A stretch of 64,000 nt of DNA, taken from JBBRZM01 sp963813635. Lineage in GTDB: Bacteria; Actinomycetota; Acidimicrobiia; IMCC26256; JBBRZM01. The notes under the pieces were generated by a model. That model searched no databases, was not told where the DNA came from, and saw only the letters and a program-made list of their open reading frames with translations. This document shows, in pieces, positions 8,748 through 16,786 of the stretch. Every line of letters starts with the position of its first letter. Within the stretch, counting starts at the first letter, position 1. The DNA lies in assembly GCA_963813635.1 (NCBI GenBank), contig CAWEZO010000008.1, forward strand, positions 82,152 through 146,151. Direction: 5' to 3'. The translations under genes and the position numbers were made by a program.

Positions 8748-9290
8748 CTACTTTCCGATGATGACGATGCAGTCGACGTTGTCGGTATTCGGCGGCGGCG
8801 GTGTCGGGAAGGCGACGACCTTCGCGGTCGTGCCGACCGCCTTCGCCAGTGCCTCCGACTCGCGCTCGAATCCCACCTTGCACTCGGCGACGGTACCGGT
8901 GCGCGTCTGCGTGTCGGTGGGCGTGAGCGTGTTGTATCCAAGTGCGCGCAGCTGATTGGTCTTTGTCTTCGCCGCGCCCGTGACCCCCGAGCCGTTGAGC
9001 ACCAGCACGCGAACTTGCGCCGGCGGCTTCACGGGTCCTGCGTTGGCAGCCGTCGTCGGCGGAGCAGCGGTGGTGCTGCTGGCGGCCTTTGTCGTCGACG
9101 TTGCTCCCGCCTTGGCCCCGCCCGACTTGGCCGGGCCGCTCGAACCGTTGTCGACGACTTGTAGGAGCAGGATGCCGACGATGACGGCCAGGCCGATGAG
9201 CAGGGCACCACGGAGCGCCGAAAACGCGACGGATTTCTGGAAATGGGCCCCGTTGCGTGGCGTTGGACGTGGAAAGGCGGCCTCGGTCAT
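8748..9290 (-). CDS. Membrane-anchored LytR_C-domain protein
   Basis: The 180-residue protein has a short basic cytoplasmic N-terminus, one transmembrane helix (about residues 25-46, GALLIGLAVIVGILLLQVV), a Ser/Thr/Ala/Pro-rich linker (50-85), and an extracellular LytR_C domain (VRVLVLNGSGVTGAAKT, then GYNTLTPTDTQ, and CIVIIGK at the end). Two cysteines in the domain could pair. LytR_C domains occur in cell-envelope proteins; the biochemical role is unknown. The start codon overlaps the stop of the upstream DUF3263 gene (ATGA at 9287-9290), so they form a two-gene operon. Confidence 0.75.
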   Translation of the reverse strand: MTEAAFPRPTPRNGAHFQKSVAFSALRGALLIGLAVIVGILLLQVVDNGSSGPAKSGGAKAGATSTTKAASSTTAAPPTTAANAGPVKPPAQVRVLVLNGSGVTGAAKTKTNQLRALGYNTLTPTDTQTRTGTVAECKVGFERESEALAKAVGTTAKVVAFPTPPPPNTDNVDCIVIIGK

Positions 9291-9544
9291 CGTGATCCGG
9301 GATCGGCTCGACGGCCTTCGATGCGGTGCCGGCGGCGCCGCTCACGGTCGCGCTGCAAGCGCTTCACTGTGAGCGGGTCGTGCGCGAACGCGGCCGGCTC
9401 ATTGAGCAGCGCGGTGAGCAGCCGGTAGTACCTGGTGCTGGAGAGTCCGAACCGTTCACGAATCGCCTCCTCCTTCGAGCCGGGCACACGCCACCATGCC
9501 TGTTCGAACTCGAGAATGCCACGTTCCTGCTCGGAGAGCTCCAT
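9287..9544 (-). CDS. DUF3263 protein
   Basis: A short, charged, helical protein of 85 residues. Its core (LSEQERGILEFEQAWWRVPG, then EEAIRERFGLSSTRYYRLL, then HDPLTVKRLQRDRERRRR) matches the actinobacterial DUF3263 family, which looks helix-turn-helix-like and has no assigned function. The ATG at 9544 has AAGGA about ten bases ahead and gives the typical family length. An in-frame ATG at 9586 would add 14 residues. Its stop overlaps the start of the LytR_C gene. A half copy of the palindrome seen at 4141 lies just upstream at 9609-9622. Confidence 0.7.
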   Translation of the reverse strand: MELSEQERGILEFEQAWWRVPGSKEEAIRERFGLSSTRYYRLLTALLNEPAAFAHDPLTVKRLQRDRERRRRHRIEGRRADPGSR

Positions 9545-9696
9545 CGACAGACGATCCTTGTTGCTCCACTGGCGCGGGTCAAGCATTGTCGCCGTCCGCG
9601 CTCCTCGTTCTTGCGTCAACAACTGTCGTGTCATGACCATTTCTGACGCTGAGCCGGCGGGTATCCCGACGGCGCAGGGAGCGCGATCGGGAACTG

Positions 9697-9769
9697 AGCC
9701 GGGTGTCGGATTCGAACCGACGACATCTTCTTTACAAGAGAAGTGCTCTGCCAACTGAGCTAACCCGGC
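9697..9769 (-). tRNA. tRNA-Thr (anticodon TGT)
   Basis: A 73-base cloverleaf reads on the minus strand. The acceptor arms GCCGGGT and ACCCGGC pair perfectly. The D-arm contains TAGCTCAGTTGGCAGAGC. The anticodon stem CTTCT/AGAAG holds loop CTTGTAA with anticodon TGT, and the T-arm contains GGTTCGAATCC. No CCA is encoded. It reads threonine ACA codons and, with wobble, other ACN. Confidence 0.95.
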
Positions 9770-9781
9770 GGTGCGACAACG

Positions 9782-10579
9782 CTACCCGCGCCGACGTCGC
9801 GCGACCTCGAAGCAGGCAACCGCAGCCGCGGCGGACACGTTGAGTGACGTGAGCGACCCGAACATCGGGATGCCGGCGAGCACGTCGCAGCGCTCGCGTG
9901 CGAGCCGGGAGATGCCACGGCCCTCGGCGCCGAGCACGAGCATGAGTGCGCGGTCGGCGACGTTGAGATCGAAGAGCGACGTGTCGCCGGTCGCGTCGAG
10001 GCCGACTGTCCACACGCCGGCGCGCGCAGCGCGGTCGAGCACTGCCGGAATCCCGGCGACGCTCACGACCGGCAGGTATTCCAGCGCACCGGCCGCGGCC
10101 TTCGCGACGGTTGGGGTCAGCCGCGCGCTGCGGTGGCGCGGCACGACAATGCCGGTTGCACCGGCGAGCTCAGCCGTTCGCATCACCGCGCCGAGGTTCT
10201 GCGGATCGGTGACACCGTCGACTCCGACGAGGAATGCCTCGGGATCCGCGAGCAGTGCGTCGATGTCGCCGAATTGCAGCGGGTCGGCGAACGCGACGAC
10301 GCCCTGGGGTGAGTCGGTGCGGGCGAGCTCGGCGACGCGGGCCGGCGCGACCCAACGCACCTCCGCCCCGGTGATGTCCGCGAGCGCGACCAGCTCGTCG
10401 AGCGCATCACCACCGGTGGCCAGCCACAGCGTGCGCACCCGCCGCCGACCGGCCACGAGGAGCTCCCGTACCGCGCGGCGACCTTCGACCTGACCGCCCG
10501 GCGACGCACCATCGTCGGGCGCCGGGGCGCCGCGGCGCTCGGGCCGTTGGCGGCCACCGTCCGGCCTGCGACGGCTCAT
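9782..10579 (-). CDS. rlmB: 23S rRNA 2'-O-ribose methyltransferase (SpoU/TrmH family)
   Basis: The 265-residue SPOUT methyltransferase modifies a guanosine ribose in 23S rRNA with SAM. After a basic disordered N-terminus (1-30), the substrate-binding domain follows (EGRRAVRELL). The knotted catalytic domain has motif 1 VTDPQNLGAVMRTAE, motif 2 LVLGAEGRGISRL, and motif 3 IPMFGSLTSLNVSAAAAV. Its start overlaps the end of cysS by four bases. It is the last gene of the carD-ispD-ispF-cysS-rlmB run, an order also seen in mycobacteria. The exact target nucleotide is by analogy. Confidence 0.87.
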   Translation of the reverse strand: MSRRRPDGGRQRPERRGAPAPDDGASPGGQVEGRRAVRELLVAGRRRVRTLWLATGGDALDELVALADITGAEVRWVAPARVAELARTDSPQGVVAFADPLQFGDIDALLADPEAFLVGVDGVTDPQNLGAVMRTAELAGATGIVVPRHRSARLTPTVAKAAAGALEYLPVVSVAGIPAVLDRAARAGVWTVGLDATGDTSLFDLNVADRALMLVLGAEGRGISRLARERCDVLAGIPMFGSLTSLNVSAAAAVACFEVARRRRG

Positions 10580-11946
10580 CGGTGCCAGATCGTGCCGGTC
10601 GGCGTGTCTTCGAGCGCCACGCCCTGTCGAGCCAGCTCATCGCGGACGCGATCCGCAGCTGCGAAATCACCGGCGCGCCGCGCCGCGTCACGCTCGCTGA
10701 CCAGCGCGTCGACGTCGGCGTCGTTGTCATTGCCGGCGCCGTCGTCGAGCTCGAGGCCGAGCACTGCAGCGAGCGCCTTGACCGTCGCGACGAGTGACGC
10801 GGCTCGCGCCGCGTCACCGCTGTCGATCGCCGCGTTCGCGTTGCGCACCGCCTCGAAGATCACCGCGACTGCGGCCGGCGTGCCGAAGTCGTCGTCCATC
10901 GCGTCGCGGAATGCCTGCACCGCGCCGCTGTCGAGCGCGTCGGAGTCATCGAAGCCCGCAGCGCGGGCTCGCCGGAGCAATGCATCGAGACCGTCGAGCG
11001 CCCGCGACGCCGCTTCGAGCTCGTCGGCTCCGAGCTCGGTCGGTGATCGGTAGTGCGTCTGCAGAACGCGGAGGCGGAACGCACGCGAGCCGTGCGCGTC
11101 GAGCGCGTCGGCGAGCATGGTGTAGTTCCCGAGCGACTTCGCCATCTTCTCCCCACCGACCGTCACCATCGCGCTGTGCAACCAGTGACGCGCGAAGTGG
11201 TGGCCCGCGGCTTCGGCCTGCGCGCGCTCGTTTTCGTGATGCGGGAACACGAGGTCGTCTCCACCACCATGAATGTCGAACTGCTCGCCGAGGATCTGCA
11301 GCGACATCGCGGTGCATTCGATGTGCCAACCCGGACGCCCCGGGCCCCACGGTGAATCCCATGCGGGCTCACCCGGCTTCGCCGTCTTCCACAGCGCGAA
11401 GTCGACCGGGCTGCGCTTCCGCTCCGCGACGGCGACGCGCGCGCCGGCCGCATCGACGAGGTCGGCGAGCTTGCGATGCGACAGCGCCCCGTAGCCTTCG
11501 TAGGTCTCCACCGCGAAGTACACGTCGTCGCCTTCGATGACATACGCGTGGCCGCTGGCGACGAGCTCCGCGATCAGCTCCAGCATGGGCCCGATGAACG
11601 CCGTCGCGTACGGCGTCTCGTCGGGCCGGCGCACACCGAGCCGGTCGATCTGGTCCCAGTAGGCCGCCGCAAAACGCTCCGCGACGTCGGTCTCGGTCGA
11701 TCCTTCGGCGGCAGCCCGGGCGATGATCCGGTCCTCGACGTCGGTGACGTTGCTGACATGTGTGACCTCGAGCCCCGACCATTCGAGGTAGCGGCGCATC
11801 ATGTCGAACGCGAGCGCGGTGCGGCCGTGACCGAGATGCGGTACGTCGTACACTGTCGGACCGCACACGTACATCGACACCCTGCCGGGCACCCGGGGCT
11901 CGAACTCGACCTTGCGGCCGGCCATGGTGTCGTGGATGCGCAGCAC
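10576..11946 (-). CDS. cysS: Cysteinyl-tRNA synthetase
   Basis: Class I synthetase charging tRNA-Cys. The 456-residue protein has zinc ligand Cys in YVCGPTVYD, the HIGH equivalent HLGHGRTAL near residue 37, zinc-site residues in ECTAMS and HENERAQ, and the KMSKS equivalent KMAKSLGN near residue 269. A DALR-type anticodon domain follows. It could be confused with MshC of mycothiol synthesis, which is related, but this length and the presence of the anticodon domain favour CysS. Downstream rlmB overlaps by ATGA; ispF ends 60 bases upstream. Confidence 0.92.
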   Translation of the reverse strand: MLRIHDTMAGRKVEFEPRVPGRVSMYVCGPTVYDVPHLGHGRTALAFDMMRRYLEWSGLEVTHVSNVTDVEDRIIARAAAEGSTETDVAERFAAAYWDQIDRLGVRRPDETPYATAFIGPMLELIAELVASGHAYVIEGDDVYFAVETYEGYGALSHRKLADLVDAAGARVAVAERKRSPVDFALWKTAKPGEPAWDSPWGPGRPGWHIECTAMSLQILGEQFDIHGGGDDLVFPHHENERAQAEAAGHHFARHWLHSAMVTVGGEKMAKSLGNYTMLADALDAHGSRAFRLRVLQTHYRSPTELGADELEAASRALDGLDALLRRARAAGFDDSDALDSGAVQAFRDAMDDDFGTPAAVAVIFEAVRNANAAIDSGDAARAASLVATVKALAAVLGLELDDGAGNDNDADVDALVSERDAARRAGDFAAADRVRDELARQGVALEDTPTGTIWHR

Positions 11947-12006
11947 CGCGAGGAGGCTACCGGCGGTCCGACGCGACGCGAGTCGGATTGGCGAGCCGCA
12001 CGCGTA

Positions 12007-12501
12007 TCAGGCTCGGTCGAGCAGCGCGACCGCCCACACGGCGATGCCCTCGGCGCGTCCGACGGCACCGACACCCTCACCACGCTTTGGCTTCACCGAC
12101 ACGTGCACACCCGCGCCGCTCGGCTCCCGCGCCGGGCTGAGCGCGTCGGCCAGATTGACAGCCATCGCGTCGAGATGGGGCGCGAGCCGCGGCTGTTCGG
12201 CCGCGATGACGACGTCGACGTTGGCGACCCACCACCCCGTCCCTGCCACCTTGGCCGCGACCTCACGTATCAAGGCGATCGACGACGCGCCGCTGTAGCG
12301 CTCGTCGTCATCGGGAAACAGCGCACCGAGATCGGGCAGCCCGGCCGGACCGAGGATCGCGTCGGCAACGGCGTGCGCGACGGCATCGGCGTCGGAGTGG
12401 CCCAGCAAACCGCGGCCCTCGATCGAAACGCCACCCAGCACCAGCGGACCATCGCCGCCGAACGCGTGCACGTCGTAACCGAGCCCGACGCGTGTGCTCA
12501 T
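12007..12501 (-). CDS. ispF: 2-C-methyl-D-erythritol 2,4-cyclodiphosphate synthase
   Basis: Fifth step of the MEP isoprenoid pathway: cyclises CDP-methylerythritol 2-phosphate, releasing CMP. The 164-residue protein shows metal ligands in GLGYDVHAF (DxH), the signature LLGHSDADAVAHAVADAILG near residue 34, a DIGALFP-like LGALFPDDD segment, and AEQPRLAPHL. The start overlaps the ispD stop by ATGA at 12498-12501, so the two enzymes are translationally coupled, as often found. Confidence 0.92.
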   Translation of the reverse strand: MSTRVGLGYDVHAFGGDGPLVLGGVSIEGRGLLGHSDADAVAHAVADAILGPAGLPDLGALFPDDDERYSGASSIALIREVAAKVAGTGWWVANVDVVIAAEQPRLAPHLDAMAVNLADALSPAREPSGAGVHVSVKPKRGEGVGAVGRAEGIAVWAVALLDRA

Positions 12502-13142
12502 GCCGGTACCTGCCCCGCGACGAGCAGCGCCGATGCGACGACGAGGTCGTCAGCTGTCGTGATCTTCACGTTCGTGTGCTCGCCCGGCACGATCACCACG
12601 GCGCCACCGAGCGTCTCCACGAGTGCAGCATCATCACTCGCTTCGCGATTGTTCGCGTGGGCGTCACGCAGCATCGACGCGCGGAACGCCTGCGGTGTCT
12701 GCACCGCGACCAGCTCGTCACGCGGAATCGTCGCGATCACGCGCTGCCCGTCGACCTGCTTGATCGTGTCGCTCACTCGCAGCGCCGGAACCGCCGCGTC
12801 GGCCCCACCGCGCACAGCCTTCACGACAGCGGCGAAGAGACGACGGCTCGCGAGCGGTCGGGCCGCGTCGTGCACGACGATCACGTCGGCTTCGGCCGGG
12901 ATACACGTCAGCCCTGCCCGTACAGAGTCCGACCTGGTGACGCCACCGGCCACGGTGGTTTTGACTGGGGGGCCGTCCCAATTGATGTCCGGTGGAAGCA
13001 CGAGAACAACGCGATCGCACGTCGCGACAGCTGTGCTGACTGCCCGATCAACCAGACGTGACTCGCCGAGCAGCTCGAACTGCTTCGGGCTCCCGAAGCG
13101 CTCGCCCCGGCCGCCGGCGACGACGATGCCCCAGACGCTCAT
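12498..13142 (-). CDS. ispD: 2-C-methyl-D-erythritol 4-phosphate cytidylyltransferase
   Basis: Third MEP-pathway step: adds CMP to methylerythritol 4-phosphate. The 214-residue protein starts with the nucleotidyltransferase loop VVAGGRGERFGSPKQF. The substrate-site residues DVIVVHDAARPL near 84 and AAVPALRVSDTIKQV near 118 are present, and VQTPQAF near 150 is typical. It lies 18 bases downstream of carD and overlaps ispF. Isoprenoid precursors made here would feed the polyprenyl diphosphate synthase at 21.8 kb. Confidence 0.92.
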   Translation of the reverse strand: MSVWGIVVAGGRGERFGSPKQFELLGESRLVDRAVSTAVATCDRVVLVLPPDINWDGPPVKTTVAGGVTRSDSVRAGLTCIPAEADVIVVHDAARPLASRRLFAAVVKAVRGGADAAVPALRVSDTIKQVDGQRVIATIPRDELVAVQTPQAFRASMLRDAHANNREASDDAALVETLGGAVVIVPGEHTNVKITTADDLVVASALLVAGQVPA

Positions 13143-13160
13143 ACGGCACGGAGACGGCGG

Positions 13161-13649
13161 CTAGCTCTTGCCCGCCAGCACTTCGTCGAGCTTCGCCTCC
13201 GCGGCCTCCTCGTCGACACCGATGGCGAAGGTGAGCTCCGAGACCAGGATCTGGCGCGCTCGAGCGAGCATGCGCTTCTCGCCGGCGGAGAGGCCCTTGT
13301 CCTTCTCACGGATCGACAGGTTTCTCACGACTTCGGCGACCTGATAGATGTCGCCGCTCTTCAGCTTCTCGACGTGGTTCTTGAAGCGGCGCGACCAGTT
13401 GGTGGGCATGCGGGCCTCCTTCTTGCGGAGGACGGCAAACACCTCTTCGACCTCCTCGTCGTTGATCACGTCGCGGAGCCCGATCTCTTCGGCGTTGTCG
13501 GCCGGCACCATCAGCGTGAGATCGCCGTACGCCAGGCGCAGCACGAGGTAGTCGCGCTTCTCGCCGAACACGTCCTTCTTCTCCCGCTTCTCGATCGTCG
13601 CGGCGCCATGGTGCGGGTAAACGACCTTGTCACCGACGTCGAACGTCAT
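13161..13649 (-). CDS. carD: CarD-family RNA polymerase-binding transcription regulator
   Basis: The 162-residue protein binds the RNA polymerase beta lobe and stabilises open complexes, mainly at rRNA promoters. The N-terminal Tudor-like domain reads FDVGDKVVYPHHGAA. A helical DNA-binding C-terminal domain contains NWSRRFKNHVEKLKSGD and LSIREKDKGLSAGEKRML. The ATG at 13649 was chosen over an upstream in-frame start because GAGGAG lies eight bases ahead and the product then has the family length. First gene of the carD-ispD-ispF-cysS-rlmB operon. Confidence 0.92.
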   Translation of the reverse strand: MTFDVGDKVVYPHHGAATIEKREKKDVFGEKRDYLVLRLAYGDLTLMVPADNAEEIGLRDVINDEEVEEVFAVLRKKEARMPTNWSRRFKNHVEKLKSGDIYQVAEVVRNLSIREKDKGLSAGEKRMLARARQILVSELTFAIGVDEEAAEAKLDEVLAGKS

Positions 13650-13694
13650 GCAATGCTCCTCGCGGGGTCGCCGCTGAACGCGGCGCAAACACCA

Positions 13695-13703
13695 ATGATA
13701 CCA
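13695..13703 (-). promoter_or_regulatory. Candidate extended -10 promoter for the carD operon
   Basis: On the minus strand TGGTATCAT (an extended TGn plus TATCAT) ends about 45 bases upstream of the carD ATG in an otherwise G+C-rich stretch. No good -35 is visible at 16-18 bases. Sequence match only. Confidence 0.4.
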
Positions 13704-13803
13704 AAGTCCCCGCGGTCGGCCTCCAAGCGCGACTGTTGCATTCGGGACGGCCGGCTCCGCTCGCCGCTACGCTGTGCCGCCCGCACGCAGGAGCTGCCGA
13801 CCC

Positions 13804-14470
13804 GTGCCCGAACGCCGACTTCTCGACACGACCGAGCTCTTCGCCGCCCTTCCCGAGCGTGTGTTGACAGCGCTGCGCGAGCGGGCCGAGCTCCGCACGT
13901 ATCCGCGCAACGCTCTGCTCTTCAGCCAAGGTGACCCGTCGACAGAATTGTTCGTGGTGCACGAAGGACGCATCGCAATCGCGACGCGCTCACCCGACGG
14001 GCGCGCCTCGGTCGTCGCGGTGTTGGAGCAGGGCGGATTGTTCGGTGAGCTGGGCCTCTTCGACGACGTCCCGAGGTCAGCCGACGCCCGCGCCCTCACC
14101 GACGCGCAGGTCGTCGTGTTGGAGTTCACGCCGGTGCGGGCAGTGCTCGAGGCGAACCCCGAGCTCCTCTGGATCATCGTGCGCCTGCTGGCCCGGCGCC
14201 TCCGCGCGACCGACGAGGCGCTCGCCGACGCGGTCTTCCTCGACGTGCCCGCGCGCGTCGCCAAGCGCCTGCTCGAGCTCGCCGGCGGCGCCGCCGAGTT
14301 CACCCTTCCCGTCACGCAGGAGGAGCTCGCGGCGATGGTCGGCGCGTCGCGGCGAACGCGTCAACAAGGCGCTCGCGATCTTCACCCGCCTCGGGTGGAT
14401 CGAGGTCGAAGGCCGAAACCACTACCGCTTCCTCGACCGCAAGGCGCTCGACGACCGCGCCAATCTCTAA
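13804..14470 (+). CDS. CRP/FNR-family transcription regulator (one frameshift at about 14353)
   Basis: Cyclic-nucleotide-binding regulator of about 221 residues. Residues 1-120 form the beta-roll with ALLFSQGDPSTELFVV, a GGLFGELGLFDDVPRSADARA segment that resembles the cAMP-phosphate cassette (GELGL, then RSADARA), and a long dimer helix. The C-terminal helix-turn-helix contains VTQEELAAMVGASR. One extra C at 14353 breaks the frame; without it the sequence continues as RERVNKALAIFTRLGWIEV to the normal end. Start GTG at 13804 has AGGAG about ten bases ahead. Divergent from carD. The cAMP pocket residues look conserved, so a CRP-type (mycobacterial Rv3676-like) regulator is likely. Confidence 0.82.
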
Positions 14471-14505
14471 CCCCGCCTTCTCGACCGCTGACGCGGCAGC
14501 GCATC

Positions 14506-14757
14506 CGCCTCCCTAGCGAGGGGCGATGGGCGATGCTCCGCACCGTAGGCCCGTCCGGTCGAGACCCATCCCGAAGGGACGCGTTCGGCCGGAGGCCGGA
14601 CGCGCCGGGGCTCGGCCGGAGAAGCGGCACCGTACCCGCCTCCCTGGCGAGGGGCGATGGGCGATGCTCCGCACCGTAGGCCCGCCCGGTCGAGACCCAT
14701 CCCGAAGGGACGCGTTCGGCCGGAGGCCGGACGCGCCGGGGCTCGGCCGGAGAAGCG
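14506..14757. repeat. 131-bp tandem direct repeat, two copies
   Basis: Two nearly identical copies, 14506-14636 and 14637-about 14757. Each begins CGCCTCCCT and contains GGGCGATGGGCGATGC and the inner palindrome GCGTTCGGCC-GGA-GGCCGGACGC. Differences between copies are a few single bases. The repeat lies between the convergent crp-like and hydrolase genes and makes up most of that 340-base gap. As assembled, the hydrolase frame stays open through the whole repeat. Origin and role unknown. Confidence 0.8.
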
Positions 14758-14812
14758 GGCCTTGTGCGGAGCAACGGCCGTCGCCCCTGGCTACGCGCCG
14801 CTCTCGCGTCGC

Positions 14813-15553
14813 TCACGTCGCCCAGGAACTCGAGCGCGCGACGCCACGCGTCGGCCGCGTCGTCGGCGCGGTGAGCCGGACGGTCGGGATCGTGCACGAA
14901 GCCGTGCTCGGCTCCGGGATACACGACGATCTCGTGATCAGGGAGGCCGGCCCACGCCGCTCGCAGCGCGTCCACGTCTGCTGCGGGTGTGAACGGGTCG
15001 GCGTCGCCGAAGATCGCGAGTGTGGGACATGTCTGCGCCGCGGTGTCGAGGGGCTCGGCCAGGCCCGGACCGCGCCACTCGTCCGGCAGTCGGATCATCC
15101 CGTAGAACGCGACCCGCGCGATCGAAACGTCCCGTCGCAGCGGCCTTCAACGTGTACATGCCGCCCATGCAGAATCCCGCGACGAAGACAGACGACACGC
15201 CGTCGGCAACGACCAGGTGGTCGGCTGCAGCCTCCAGGTCGCCGAGCTGGAGCTCGTCGTCGAGCTCGGGAATCAATGCCATACGGCCCGGCGGGTCGAG
15301 CGCGGCACGCTCGTCGGCCGGCACCCGGGCGAACGGCTCGGGCGCGCAGACGGCGAAACCATGGGTCGCGAGCCGGCGGCACAGGTCGTCGAACAGCGGA
15401 CGCACTCCCATGAGGTCGGGATGCACCACGAGCCCGGCCATCGGCATGCCCGTGGGTCGCGGCATGGATGGCGTCAACCGGCGCGCGGTCGGCCCCCCTG
15501 ATTGCGAGGCGCTCGACCTCCGCCTCATGACGCCCGTCAGCGAGTGCAGCCAT
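14813..15553 (-). CDS. Dienelactone hydrolase-family protein (frameshifts near 15114 and 15455)
   Basis: Alpha/beta hydrolase of the dienelactone hydrolase family. Visible landmarks are GLVVHPDLMGVRPLF, the nucleophile elbow AGFCMGGMYTL (Cys in GxCxG), acid-bearing AIFGDADPFTP, and histidine in PGAEHGFVHDP. Three frame segments join if one extra base is removed at the CCC run 15113-15115 and one at the GGG run 15454-15456. Start ATG is 15553. The C-terminus is uncertain: as assembled no stop comes until 14382, inside the adjacent tandem repeats; a TGA at 14813-14815 in a neighbouring frame gives the usual family length. Substrate unknown. Confidence 0.7.
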
Positions 15554-15580
15554 GGGCGGGAACCGTAGCGGGGGCGCCCG

Positions 15581-16654
15581 TCAGACGTAGCGCTCCAGTA
15601 TCGACGTCTCCGCGAGCCGCGAGAGCCCTTCCTTGATGGCGCGCGCCCTCGCCTCGCCCACGCCCTCGACTTCAGTCAGATCGGTCACGCCGGCGCGGAT
15701 GATCTTCTGCAGGACGCCGAAGCGTGTCACCACATGATCAGAGACGATCTCGGGAAGGCGCGGGATCTTGTGGAGCAAACGGTAGCCACGCGGCTGCAGC
15801 GCGGTGTCGAGTGAGACGTCGTTCGGGAGATGGAGCACCGAGGCGACATCCCAGAGGTCGACCAGGTCTTCCGTGTCGAGCTCGGCAAGCCGACGCATCA
15901 CGTCGTGCAGGTCGAGGTCGGTCTCGTCGGCGAAGTAGTCCTTGGCAACCAGGCGCTGGTCGTCTTCGACGCCACCCATGAGCTCCTCGAGTTGGAGGAG
16001 CACCAGCCGGCCGTCGTTGCCGAGCTCGACGACATAGCCCTCGATCTCCTCCGCGATGCGGCGCACCATCTCCGCGCGCTGCAACACCGTCGCGACATCG
16101 CGTACGGTCACGAGGTCTTCGACCTCGAGCGCAGAGAGGGAGCCGCTGACCGCATCCAAGCGCGCCTTGTAGCGCTCGAGGATTTGCAGCGCCTGGTCGG
16201 CCCGGGCGAGGACGCGCGGAGTGGGTTCGAGCGTGCGCTTGAGCCCGCGCCGGTGGATCGCGACGACCGACATGTCTTCCGACACCGTGATGCAAGGCAC
16301 GTCGATCTGGCGCCCGACCCGTTCGGCGGTGCGATGCCGGGTGCCGGTCTCCGAGGTGGGGACGTCGGGATCCGGCACGAGGTGCACGTTGGCCCGGGCG
16401 ACGCGCGACGTGTCTGCCGCCAGGATGATCGCGCCGTCCATCTTCGCCAGCTCCGACAAGCGTTGCGGCGTGAACTCGGCGTCGAGCAGGAAGCCGCCGG
16501 AGCAGATGCTCAGCACGTTGGGGCCGTCGCCCACGACGATGAGCGCGCCCATGCGGGCCTGCAGGATGCGGTCGAGACCCTCACGCAGCGGCGTGCCCGG
16601 GGCGACCAGCCGCATGGCGGCGAGCATGGCTTCGGTTCGAGGCTGCGGTGGCAC
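15581..16654 (-). CDS. disA: Diadenylate cyclase DisA (c-di-AMP synthase)
   Basis: Makes cyclic di-AMP from two ATP and scans DNA structure. The 357-residue protein has the DAC domain (LVVGDGPNVLSICSGGF-like core, catalytic MDGAIIL near residue 72, GTRHRTAER near 105), a helical linker, and a C-terminal helix-hairpin-helix DNA-binding domain (DLTEVEGVGEARARAI). The GTG at 16654 was chosen because AGGAAGG lies ten bases ahead and the length then equals mycobacterial DisA; the open frame extends to 16777. It follows radA on the same strand after 132 bases. DisA and RadA are known partners. Confidence 0.93.
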   Translation of the reverse strand: MPPQPRTEAMLAAMRLVAPGTPLREGLDRILQARMGALIVVGDGPNVLSICSGGFLLDAEFTPQRLSELAKMDGAIILAADTSRVARANVHLVPDPDVPTSETGTRHRTAERVGRQIDVPCITVSEDMSVVAIHRRGLKRTLEPTPRVLARADQALQILERYKARLDAVSGSLSALEVEDLVTVRDVATVLQRAEMVRRIAEEIEGYVVELGNDGRLVLLQLEELMGGVEDDQRLVAKDYFADETDLDLHDVMRRLAELDTEDLVDLWDVASVLHLPNDVSLDTALQPRGYRLLHKIPRLPEIVSDHVVTRFGVLQKIIRAGVTDLTEVEGVGEARARAIKEGLSRLAETSILERYV

Positions 16655-16786
16655 CGGCGACGTGCCTTCCTGGACCGCCTTCGAGACGCGGCCTGGCGGT
16701 GTGAGCGCCCAAAGATAGCCCACCCCGGGGCGGCCCCGGCGGCTCTCCGCGGCCGGCGGTCGCCGCGCGGCGCCCACGGATTGGCC

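Noticed and set aside
13804..14470. Frameshifted genes as true pseudogenes (crp-like, ftsH, topA and others)
   Set aside because: Downstream coding remains intact and conserved after a one-base correction in every case, and many are essential genes; sequencing error is the simpler reading.
14526..15413. Plus-strand frames over the 131-bp tandem repeat
   Set aside because: Repeated Arg/Pro-rich products from a noncoding repeat, with no ribosome site or family match.
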